DNA of 64,000 bases, taken from NCBI GenBank assembly GCA_933228895.1, contig OW121854.1:6017131-6081130 (forward strand), read 5' to 3'. The translations under genes and the position numbers were made by a program. Under the pieces are notes generated by a model, which saw only the letters and a list, made by a program, of their open reading frames with translations, was not told the origin of the DNA and did no database searches. Shown here one piece after another: positions 35,301-47,300 of the stretch; positions within the stretch are counted from its first letter, which is position 1; each line of letters opens with the position of its first letter. Source of the DNA: Platycnemis pennipes (taxonomy: Eukaryota > Arthropoda > Insecta > Odonata > Platycnemididae).

Positions 35301-38300
35301 ATCTAAGTTTGTGATCACAAAACTCTGGAGAAAATATTCATACTTACTATTTTTCCATATCCTCATGGAGCTTCTCTCATTTTTCTCCTTTTTCAATCAA
35401 AATGTTAGAAATGTCTTATCCAGAAGGTAACTTATTGCAAGTTTTCCTGATTACTTGATTTTTTTCAGAATTATATTTACTTGTGCGTTTGTCAAGTAAA
35501 ATTTGGTTAGCTTTTATTAATTTAGCCATAAAATCAATACATTTTTTAAATAAGCCGCAATAAAAATAATTTTCAAATATGATATTTTACGTGTAAATAA
35601 AGTAAAAATATAGAAAGTTCTACATATTTGAGCTAAATAAGTGAGTGGGAAAATCTGCAGAACTAGAAATAGGGAATACTAAATCTACCATACCATGGTC
35701 TACATTTGCTCTCATAAATGATATGTAAGAATTTGTTGCCGGTAGGTAGATTGTAATTGGCATTGGAGTTCCTCTCAAGCAGGCCCTAAGGCACTTATTG
35801 TTAGACCTGTTGGTCCATTGTGCCAACCAACCCTCTAGCGAATCACCCATATAGCCCTTGCTGAAAGGCAACAGGTCTGTTATGGAGATTTCACTAACCT
35901 GTGTGGGCTCCATGAATGGTCTACACTGGTACCGAGTCCTCATCGCAGCAGGACCCTTGCATAATATGTGGGATGTGGTTCCATCCTCTTCCACGCACCA
36001 CCTGTATCTGAGTGACTCTGCTATTCCCTGTAGGTGTTGGTGCCTCATTACTCGGTAGTGCAGGGTAAGGATCCCACTACCATTCGTAACTGACTCCTGT
36101 TGCATAGGAGTCTTTTGGCTAGCCCAGGCCTAGGTTCTCCTATGTGTAATTTGGCCTGTCTGAGCCTTGGTATGGTTATCCAGATCTCAGAATGCCGGGC
36201 TAAGCCCTAAAATATTGTATCTCTTAATACTAGACTTCAGTCCATGTCATTCTCAAGAGACTCTTGAGAATGGCACAGAAGTGTTGAAACTGTTCTGGCT
36301 GAACCCAATAAATGATGTGGATTTAAAAGGTTTACTTGGTTTTACTCTTGATTATGAGCTTCCACAAAGTAAGCTCATGAACCATTGATGATATTACTAC
36401 AACTAGCCAGCCAAGTGCTTACATCTTGCTCACTTCCCAGGCCAGACCCTTTATCTTTTTTCTCCAACAGTATTGCCAACTCTTACAATTCAATAGTGCC
36501 ATGCATCACAAAAACCAATTCAGAAGATCCCATTTATTGATCTTACAATGACTCACCAGCCTCTCAACTGACACAGGAGAGTCTGGTGCATCGAATGGCA
36601 AGTAGGAGGAGCATATAACCACCCTCCTCCTGTTCTTACCTTTCCCTATGATCAGCAGAACTACTATCTGGTCCCTAGTGGTATATTCTGATAAGTTCAT
36701 AGTACTTATCCCATTCACACATATACGAATTCTATATCTATAAACAGTGGTACAGTAAGATATATTTCCCATTGTCATACTCAGGCCTCTGACTCTTCCC
36801 TTGAAAGCTCAGGGTTCCTGAATCAGGGTTATTTTTGCCCTGCCTTCAGAGAGTATCCTTTGCTGAATCCCTTAGGTGGCCTTATTATGTAGTAGGGTCG
36901 CCTGAAGTAGGGCTATGCCAGTCATGGTCCCCCCCTCCTGCATATTCCACCTACCTTACCCTAAAAAACAAGCTGCATGGATAACTTCTCTACTTATAGG
37001 TCATGCATATGCTACGATACCATTTCCTATGTTTATTTTCCATCTCTCCCCATTCTTTGACTAGTGTTAAGTCAACCACTCCCCATCCTCCGTCAAGTAA
37101 CTTAGTCTCTACAAAAATAACTTCCAATTCAAAAGTATTTTTTCCATTTTTGAGCAAGTTTATTCTCTGCCCTCCTCATTATTGTTAGTGCTGCCTTGCA
37201 AAGCATTGTTGCGAGGTCACTATTTAACCCGGGAGAGGGTTGAAATGAAAGCTAGTCGATCGTATAAAGTCTTTGCAACATTGCAGAGCAAATGGTTAGT
37301 TACATTGAGTTTAAGGCTTGAGTTGTAAGATACGTCCCACGTGGCCGGTATCAAACTCGACTCGGTAGTATGGTACAAAACGTCATTTTTCCCCCACACT
37401 ATGAGAGAACAGAATAGGCAGCATAGCAAAGGGATGGGTAGGGGAAATATTTTAGAGTAGTCTGTAGTGCATGATGCATGCATAAATCCCTTAAATACTA
37501 TAGATACTAGCAATCTAGTTACATGAGCTCCTTGGTTGCTTGTTTTGCATGTAAATAGTGCATCCTTGGTGATATTCACCCCCTGCCACACACCGTCGTG
37601 GAGGCTTGCAGGGTATCGTGTGGATAGATGTAGATGTACCTTGTCTCCTTCCCTTCAAGGGGAAATGGAGCCTTCACTTTGACCCCAAACTGCAGAGGTT
37701 CCCGAGTCAGACTCGACACCCTTGGTGGACCCAAGGCTCGGTGCCTCCTGGAAGGTGGATAGGTTGGATAGGGTGCCGTCCTCCTCTCCCCACCAAGGGT
37801 GTAAGAGGCTACTGGGAAGTATTGTGCCATAGCAACAACACATTTTAAGAATGGCGGTCTGGAGGTTGGCAAATCAGCCTACGAGGGGCGCCACTCATTT
37901 TTTTTCCTGTGCTAGCGATGATGTCAGGGATGGAGTGAAGTATGAGCTCGGGACACGACAGACAGGACATTGAGACACACATGCAGAGAGGAGTTTTGCC
38001 TGTGAGCCCACATCCCAGAAGACACAGAGCACCCGAAACTTTTTGTACTCGTGACTGTTACTTGAATTCTCTACTTGTATTGTTCTAGGAGGAGGATCTA
38101 ACTATTAAACACCTTTCAACTATCACGGCTGACGTTTCAGTATGGGTCTCCCAGATTGGACCCCCAATAGCAAGGATAAGGTGTAAGAGAGGGCAACCTT
38201 GATGTGAGTCCCATTGGGGCTCTCCAAAAGTATCGTCTCCCTCAAGGATGAACCTAGACTGCAAGAATTCATGTTAACAGTGCACCTCTCAGCACACTCC

Positions 38301-41300
38301 AACACTCCATTGTTATTTTATGTAGGGATTCAATGTTTTGTCCAAATGTAGTTAGGGAAATGGTGTCTGCCCATGTAGGGCCCCACATGCATGGGTAAGG
38401 CCAAATAAGCAGGGATGTGACCTGAAAAGGCACTTTATGTTTCGTGCCGTACCTGGGAGACACCCGAACTCTGAGTCCGAGCCTCGGCGTTGAAGGAGAC
38501 CCAACACTTCACCACGGGTGGTTTATAGCACCAACTGACCAGACACACTAAAGTTTATAACTTCTTAAAGTTAAACATAAATTGCAAAGCTATGTTCATC
38601 TTTGTGTAGTACTATTCACTTTGATGAAAATGGTTTTCTAAACACAGTTATACGATATCATCATCATCAAGGGTCAACAATCCTAGGATTGGTTTGACGC
38701 AGCCCTCCACTCGATTCTTCTATCGGCCAACCTCTTCATACCAACGTAGTTCCTCTCTTTCACGTCCTTTACGACCTGCTCCATGTAACTCACACGAGGC
38801 CTGCCTCTTCCATATTTCCCGTTCACTTTTCCCTCGACGATTGTCTTCATCAGGCCATCGTGTCTTAAGATATGCCCGATTAGGTTGTCCCGTCTTCTTT
38901 CTATAGTTTTCAGCAGACTTCTCTTTTCTCCCACTCTTCTTAGGACTTCTTCATTTGTCACTCGGTTGATCCATTTTATCTTCATCATTCTTCGATAGCA
39001 CCATATTTCGAATGCCTCCACCCTTTTCTTCTCCGCTGCTGTCATCGTCCATGCCTCACTGCCGTAAATAAACATGCTCCAGATATACGTTTTGATGAAT
39101 TGCTTCCTTACTTCTATGCTTGTATTTCCAGCTGTAAGTAGATACTTCTTTCGATAGAATGCGCTCTTTGCCTGGGCTATTCTACTCACTATTTCTTTCT
39201 TGCTTCGACCATCGTTGGTTACTCTGCTTCCCAGGTAACAGAACTCTTTCACCTCTTCCAGTTTCTGTTTTCCTAGTTTAACGTTGGTTTTGGCCTCTTC
39301 TCTTTTGCTGCACACTAATATCTTAGTTTTCTTCTTATTGATCTTCAGCTGATGTCTGGTCATTGTCCTTTCCATGGTTGTTAGCATCTTATTCAGCTCC
39401 TTCTCTGTCTCTGCTATGAGTGCTATGTCATCGGCGAATCGTAGCATGCTGATTGTTTCTCGTGGATGTTCACTCCAGAACACTTCTCCTTGACTTCATT
39501 GATTGCTCTCTCGATGTAAACATTAAAAATTACGATAAGATATAAAAATTGAGACAATCTAATTGTCTGAGACAATCTCCGAGAATGCACATTAAAAATA
39601 CGATATATATTATCTATTTTACATGCATGAGTAAACCAAGCCAGTTTAATGTACATTAAATTACTAAAGCATGTAAAATGGTTAATATATATCGTATAAC
39701 TGTGTTTAAAAAACCATTTTCTTCAGCGTGACTAGTGCAACACAAAGACGAACATAGATTTGTGATTTATGTTTCACTTTAAGAAGTTATAAACTATAGT
39801 GTGACTGTTGGTGCTATAAACCACCCGTGTTGAAGGGTTGGGTCTCCTTCAACACCGAGGCTCGGACTCCGAGTACGGGTGCCTCCCAGGTATGGCACGA
39901 AACATAAAGTGCCTTTTCGGGTCACATCCCTGCAAATAAGACCAGAGGTCGCCCTGTATCCAGAGTCTCCCTGGTAGCGACCTATTAACCTCCGCTCAGA
40001 ATTTGCAATCAACCTTCGCACAGGGAAGCACCGTGGTGAGGGGGATGTTATATTAACTGGCACAGGTTAAGATCCCTCATGTTCAGTGGAAGCCAGGGGC
40101 ACCTCGTAGAGGATGTGGCTCTTCACCATGAATGATGGTCTTGATGGTCCCTGGACATGTTCTGCACTGGGGTCACTCACCCCTTTGCCCCACAATTAGT
40201 ACCGGTATGGTTTGTGTATGCTCAGCAGCAGAATGTCTTGCCTGTAGGCAATGCAACTTTGAAATCTCATGAAGTTTTTGAGGCATTGATCTATCAATAC
40301 AAGAATTTCAAGATATTAAAGATTGATATGTAAGTTACTATTACCATTTTGAGAAATAGCAACATGTCAGGAAAAGTGATGAATGGCAGAGAAACTAATG
40401 AAAGATTGGCTATATGAGGCAAGAAAAATTGGCATTTAGGGATATTACTGAAATGAAGGGTATTGCTTCCCCTTGAATCATTCAAAGTGCACGTAACACC
40501 TGAAGTTGAAAAATAAATTGTGAGATAAATATCTTTATGTGATTAATTAATCTTAGAGGGTTATATTTCGGGGATGGCATCACAACTCTCAAGCTTTGGA
40601 GGTTTTTGCCAAGGAGAATTTTCTGAGTGGTTTCAAGTGGCACTTATAATTTAACACCAAACATATATGTATTGGTAAACCTAATGTCATGGCCGCAATT
40701 AAGCACAGGCACAGCTGTGAAAGGATTATTGAAGGAGTGCTTTTTATCATATGCTGTGGATTGTGAGTGAAGATTTATTGTCATTGTAATAATTATATTT
40801 AGTTAAATATTTTGTAATTGTAGCTGCAAATGCACAAGCATGGAAATGAGGAGACGTTTCATTAGAACATACATCTGGAGCATTCTACTACATATATTAC
40901 AGCAAATCATGGACAATAACAGCAGCAGAAAAGACCAGGCTGGAAGCATTTGAAATGTGGTGCTACCCAAGAATGATGAAGATAAAATGGATCGATCAAG
41001 TGACAAACGAAGAAGTGTTAAGAAGAGTGGGAGAGAAGAGATGCCTACTGAAAACTTTAGAAAGAAGATGGGACAACTTAATAGTCAACATCTTAAGACA
41101 CAACAGCCTGATGAAGGCAATCGTCGAGGGAAAATTGAATGGGAAGAATGGAAAAGGCAGGCCTCATATGAGGTGTATGGAGCAAGTTGTGAAGGATGAA
41201 AAAGAGAGGAACTACCTAAATATGAAGAGGTTGGCCGATAGAAGAATTGAGTGGAGGGCTGCATCAAACCAATCCTAGGATTGTTGACACTTGATGATGA

Positions 41301-44300
41301 TGAAATATTTTGTGCAAAGAGTCATTCAAATGAGGCATTATCTTAGATTTATGTTAATATGGTAAGTGCTTGAGAGATGTGTAAGTCTTCTGGAAGATTC
41401 AGTTCTATGATTGAATTAACTGAATGAAAAGTATTGCATGATAAATATTTGCTTTTACAGTCTACACTTTTAATGCTGAGCTTTGGGAAGCAATTTTTAC
41501 CTAGCCTCCACATGGATCATCCTCTTAGGGAATATGTTTTAAATGTCTTACCATTTGGAACACTAATGAGCATGACTTCTCATACTGAATTTTATTTTGT
41601 TTAGCCCAATTTGTATTACATCCTGGCAAAATTTTAACATGGCATTTTAATAAGCTCATATGCCATCAGAGATATACAGCTGTATCTGGGCCATATTCTT
41701 AACATTTAACCTGGGTACTAAGTTTGCTTATTCCTTAAGAATTTAACCTAGTCAAAATTCACATTCTCTGTTTCATTGTCTATGGGTCATACTGAAGTGT
41801 TACATAGTGCCAAGGTGGTTGTAGCAATTGGACAGGCCGTGTAGTGCCAAGGGCAGAGGAGAGGTGAGGGGACATGACAGAGCTATAACAATCATCTTCA
41901 CTCTAATAAAATTAATTTGCACTTAGATAGGAATATTGAAAACTAAATGTTAACCCTTTTGCTGCAGGTGATGTTAATGTCTCGTCATGAGAGCCTATTA
42001 CCAGTATCCGCATAACGTGTATGTCTCGCCTTGATTTTCATTAGGGTTTTTGTCTTCTCTGCTTCTAACTATACCACATGTGGAAATACAGAGTATGATA
42101 AAACACTTGTATTGTATTCACTAGATGGAGTCATGATCACTTTTAAGTTTTTATTTATATATATGTATATATATATATTGCATTCAAATGCCACGAGTGA
42201 AAATTTTTACTTGAGAACACCCATGAACCGGCTCCTCGTACAGAATTAAAATACCTGGCAGAGAAAGGGTTAAATGAATTTTACAGCTCGGTAGTTAGTG
42301 GTGGTGTAATAATATGTTTTTTTTTTAATTTTGTATTCCAGGGAAGTTTAAAGTTTGGTCGGTACAGAGGTGTCAATTTTGGAAAAATGACAGCAAGAGG
42401 TGCATTTGTTAGTATGAATGATGAACCTGGTCCTGGAGATTATGACATTGGTCCATCAGACCTGTATGTTCCAGTTTCGTACACGAATAGAAAGTGGTGG
42501 AGGCTGCATTGTGGAAGGGCAGTGGAACAAACGGCTCTCTACCGTGCCCTGAAATGTGGTGGTGGTGACACTCGAGGGATCATACCAAACCCTGATGGCC
42601 CTGCTTCAGATGGAGCAACTTTTAAAGGACATTGTTGTTCTGCTCCAGTAGAATCAGAGCAGAGTTCTCGACGTTACCTTGATGAGCTGGTACAGAATAC
42701 CCTGAAGGAGGTGAGGACTTCAATGTAAATACTTAACTTTCTTGTGATGCATCTTCATACCTGATGATAGGGAATGGTCAAGTTTGATCAGATATTGTGA
42801 TGACTATCCCCCTGTTCAGATCTCTTGTCCATAATTTTGGGTTTTAAGAGTTATTTCTTTCATGGATAAGGTCTTGACATGATCCAAGAGTTTGGTATCA
42901 CTGGAGGTCTATTTTGTGTTGTGCTTAGGTATCATTTCATGTTGGTAGCTTAATGATTGGTGGCCTTTTATAATTTTTTTCTTCATAGTATTTTCAAAGG
43001 ATTGGGGTTTTTGCTAAAATTATTTTGCTTTCATGTGACAACAATAATAATGTTTTATTGATCCTGGGGACATACTCTATTTGTATAGAACAAGTCGAAT
43101 TAAATATGTATATGTAATTGATTACCCAATTGAGCATGAGGCATTATTCATTTAATTAAGTACTCCTTAACAGGATAATTCACAAATTTAACATTTTCTC
43201 TTATCATAATATTCAGTTATTTAACATCATTCTCAAGAAACTCTGCCATTGAATAGCAGCATTTCTGTAGCAGAAATTTTTTCACCTCCAGCTTAAATTT
43301 TCTTATTTGACCAATGCCCCTCAAACATAATAGAATTTTATTAAAAATCTTGGTTCTAATAGTCACAGGATTTACCGAGGCCAACCTTCTCTTATGAAGA
43401 GTAGTATGAACATTTGACAGCTCTCTTGTGCAATAGGTGTGAACACTGTTTTTTTGTAGTTGCACATGCATTAAATTAAATTAAATGATTAAATGGTTGG
43501 ATTTTATACAAATGGGCAAATGATAGATGTACCGACAAGGAATGGTTAGGGTATTTAATTTAAGGAACAGGGGTTTACAATGAGTATAAGCAGGTTGTTC
43601 TAACATGCATCTGATAAGTCTATTTTGTATTAAAAACGCCTTATTCAACATAGTTGGATAAGAACCCAAGAATATAATTCCATAAATTGCTTCTGCAAGA
43701 AAGATTGAATTATTCATAGTCATAAGTATATCTTGGGATACTGTGCTACTTAAAAACCTTATGCTATAAATAATAGAACACAACTAAAGAACACGGATTG
43801 TTCACATGCACAAACCAGTGGCCAGTTTTATCAAAAGAAAGACCTAAGAACTTAGTGTTCTTTGATGGGACTAGTTGTGTGGTATTTAAAGTTAATGCTG
43901 GAAATTTCTGGGTCAAGATTTCATTGAAAAGCAACAGCTGAGTTTTGTCACAATTTAGAACTAATTTGTTTTCCTGGCACCATTTCCACACTTTGTTTAA
44001 TATTATGTGCAGGGTCTTTATGTCTTTAGCTGAAATAGTTAAATCAGTATCAAATCAGCAAAGATGATAGTTATGGCATGTTGGTTAAAATTTATAAGAG
44101 ATAAATCATTAACATATAGATAAAAAAGAGAATGATGAAAAAGAGAAGACAGGTTTTGTCTTCCTTTATCCCTTAAGACTAGAAGGACCAGTCATGCCAT
44201 TTTGGCACATTCGATTTTTGTTTTTCCTGCCATTTCCAAAGCGTTGGAACTGCATTGCTCATACATCCTGAATTTTAATAATTGTAGATGTTCTTTATAT

Positions 44301-47300
44301 TCTAATTTTGGCAAAGGTTATGTCATTACTTTTTGAATTATTAGTGCACCTACCTAAAAGGACCATCCACATAATCAGGCCGATTGCCTTGGGGGACACG
44401 TAGCTCCAAGCTAACTTCAATGTGTGAGTTTGTTATAAAAATATATGCTTTGTTATGGCACAATAAATTTTTGTTTTCCAAAGACCCAAAGAGTAGAGGC
44501 GAACGTGGCAGAAAGAGGTTCTCACATCAGTTTCATTGCCCCACCAGACTATGGTTGTTTTTTGTGAAAATTATCAGGGTTTGCTTTTTATCTGATTTAG
44601 TAGAGTAGAAAGTAGCGAGTGATTTCATAAGCGAACGCTCTTGTCTTCGGTGCAGAATAAATACAATTTTTGACGGAGTTCGCTTCAATACAACAAAGTT
44701 GCACGAAAAAAGTGAAGGTTGCACTATGTTCAGATATGAAAATATGAGAACGACAGCGTTGAAATGAATACACTTTTATAGATACCTTCATAAAGCGTAA
44801 CCAATAAATGTATAAGGAAACAGGAGCTGGTTTCATAATTTCTATTGTCACCACGTAAGTGTTGTTTGATGAATTGATATCTCTCGTACTTTGTGTGACA
44901 ATTTTTGTGTGTGAAACCTCCTATTTTAATGCATATTGTGCCGTCAATATGATAAAATCATACAATGACAATGATTGCACGCTTATAAAATATCAGGTAG
45001 AGAATAGGCGTGTCAAACACAAGAGTAGAGGCGAACGTGGCAGGAAGAGGTTTTCACATCAGTTTCATTGCCCCACCAGACTTTTTCCATCATCCGCACT
45101 GACCGATCTTCGTCTGAGGGAAGAGTGGCATTACATGGATTTACATTCGCCCAAAAAAGAACTTTGAAAATTAGACCGGATGGAGAGACAGTGAGATTTT
45201 TTTCGCATGCTCTTCTCTGACCAAATGTCGTTAAAATTTTCAAAGAAACGAACACAAACGCGAAATGCTTTCTCCAAGATAGACAATCTCCGCGAGTGAT
45301 CATTGGATGCTGGAAACATCTAACAAGGGATGAGTGTCATCTTTTTTGGGGCTAGTACTTCATATGGGATTGAGACATACCTAGGTATCTCAAATTCAAA
45401 ATTACTCGTGAAAATATTTTATACTATCCCCTCCTTTCCTTCAAATATGTCCAGTGACCGCTTCCTAGTTATTTTAGGTGTTTTCCATTTTGCACTCGTC
45501 GGCGAGTCGCAAGAACTACGTTCATCCGATCATCTTCAGAAAATAAAGCCACTACTTAATTATTTTAAGGATATAATGGATGAAGATGAACTATACTATC
45601 TGTCGAGAGAATTAAGTATCGACGAGTCGATGATTTTTTTGGAGGAGGCGTTGGCTTTTCGGGAATATATAAAGGCAAAGAGGCATAAGTTTGGTGTAAA
45701 GCTGTTTCATGTTAGCCAAACCATCCAGACTCATTGTAAAAATTTTAGTTTTTACTGGAACAGGAAGAATAGCCGAAGGTGGACTTGGGCACGCAGGCTG
45801 CGTTCCTCATAAAATTTCTCAGACATTGGGAGTAGTACACCATATTACCCCGATGAAGACCTAACGTTGAGATAAAAAACAGTGGTCCTCAATATTGTTC
45901 AAATTTTGCTGCTGAGCAGTTTCCAGTTGCATAAAATGTATTCAAAGGGGGAGACATTAATCTTCAAAGTTTTAGACTGAGTGTAAATAGCAAACTCATT
46001 GACTTCGATCAGAAACGATAAAGCGTCTTGGCTCCCAAAATAAATACGCTCTCATTGGTATTTCCATTACCCCAAGTTCCACCCCATGATTTCCGAAGGT
46101 GATAGAAGAACAAAAAAGTGTTGCCGGCTTTGCAAAAACACTGGTAAACGTACTATCCTCATATCCCGGAACATCCTCCTCTATGCCTAGACAATTGCTT
46201 CAAGAAGTTTCATGGGTTATGGACTAAAACATATGTAGTTGGTTTAGAGTGAATTTTAAACTGGTGCCAGAGGGCCATATTTTATTTTGATTTCAGTTTT
46301 TTCACTTGCTTTTGAATAATTCTAGTATAATGATACGATTTAAATTGGTAATATAAGCAAAAGGGATGTTTCATGCATTCATACATGTGTCCTGAAATGT
46401 TTACAAATTTTAAGTACAAAAATTTTTCTTTTGAAACTATTAATGTCAACAAATATATACATTTCAGGAATAAACATATTTTTCAGTTCCTTTATGTATT
46501 TCCGGCAGATGAATGAGTAGTAATAAAACTCTCTTTAATGTACAAGTCATCAAGAATTGTCGGAAGAATTACACAACACCGTGGAGTAGTGAACGATAAA
46601 GTTGACAAGGGAAGGCATGCAGGCTAGGAAAAAAGACTACCAAAGGCATAAAACTTAGCTTTTGCCACTGGCAAGGTCCCCCTTCTAATTGTGTACAAGT
46701 GTCAAGAGCTATATAAGGACCCTGACGTGCAAAGAGTGCAGCAATTGAGCTAAACATGGTTTAGGTAAGAAATATTTGGCAGAAAAAGAACGTAAGATAA
46801 GAAGTAAGAGGTTAGGCTTTCCCTGAATCGTACCTGATACTAATTAGAATTCGTAGCAATCATCGAAAAGCACAAATCCCAATTATATGTCGCACAAAAA
46901 TTTTTCATCGATGGAATAGGGAAATCATAAATGGTGTGTTGCTGGGTTGCATACCTTCGAGTCTTCTGATACTGCGGACCACGTCTATAGACGTGAAAAT
47001 TTATTTGTTTGATTTCGCCATATAAATAACTGAAAATAAAAAATATATGATACTCACTGGATATTAGATCAAATTTGAAACACATTAGCGAGGAAAAAAT
47101 ACTCCGCATTTTGGGGTCATTCAGCATTTAAAAAACCGCAGTCAAAGTGTTAACTGCTAATATTTTTCTATGGGACATGCCATTTGGGAAATGCATTTTA
47201 TCTTGCAATTAACAAAGTCCTATATTGCCACGTATTTTCACTTAGGACTAAATGATAATTTAAAAACGAAATGATCTACAATCTACCGAATCCCAATCCT

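Larger units (their letters stand above)
35737..38260 (-). pseudogene. decayed RNase H-bearing LINE in intron 4, with later insertions
   Basis: This is a second, older copy of the LINE at 59943-64000. The segment 35737-36200 matches 59943-60400 (GTAGATTGTAAT, GGAGTTCC, CTTTTGGC.AGCCCAGGCCTAGG), encoding the end of the RNase H region. The segment 36490-36935 matches 63275-63690 (endonuclease; VICSSYLPFDAP, YVNGI-like). The segments 37641-37817 and 38144-38260 match 63716-63906 and 63922-64000. The reverse transcriptase is deleted between the first two segments. The copy is interrupted by a LINE 3' end (37215-37640) and a solo LTR (37823-38139). Confidence 0.8.
44177..46300 (+). pseudogene. piggyBac-type transposon remnant in intron 5
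   Basis: The left end is TTAA (44173-44176) followed by GACTAGAAGGACC, resembling the terminal repeat of the better piggyBac element at 50544. Transposase pieces follow on the + strand. The frame 45330-45812 has RFLVILGVFHF, LSIDESMIFLEE and FREYIKAKRHKFGVKLF, the region around a catalytic Asp. At about 46110-46230 there is a Cys-rich C-terminal piece in shifted frames (CCRLCKNT, PEHPPLCLDNCFKKFH). Large internal parts, including other catalytic residues, are gone. I could not place the right-hand TTAA terminus, so 46300 is an estimate. Confidence 0.75.

Noticed and set aside
45330..45812. Host gene derived from piggyBac (domesticated transposase)
   Set aside because: The frame is short, truncated and followed by shifted-frame remnants of the same transposase, so it is a decayed transposon copy.
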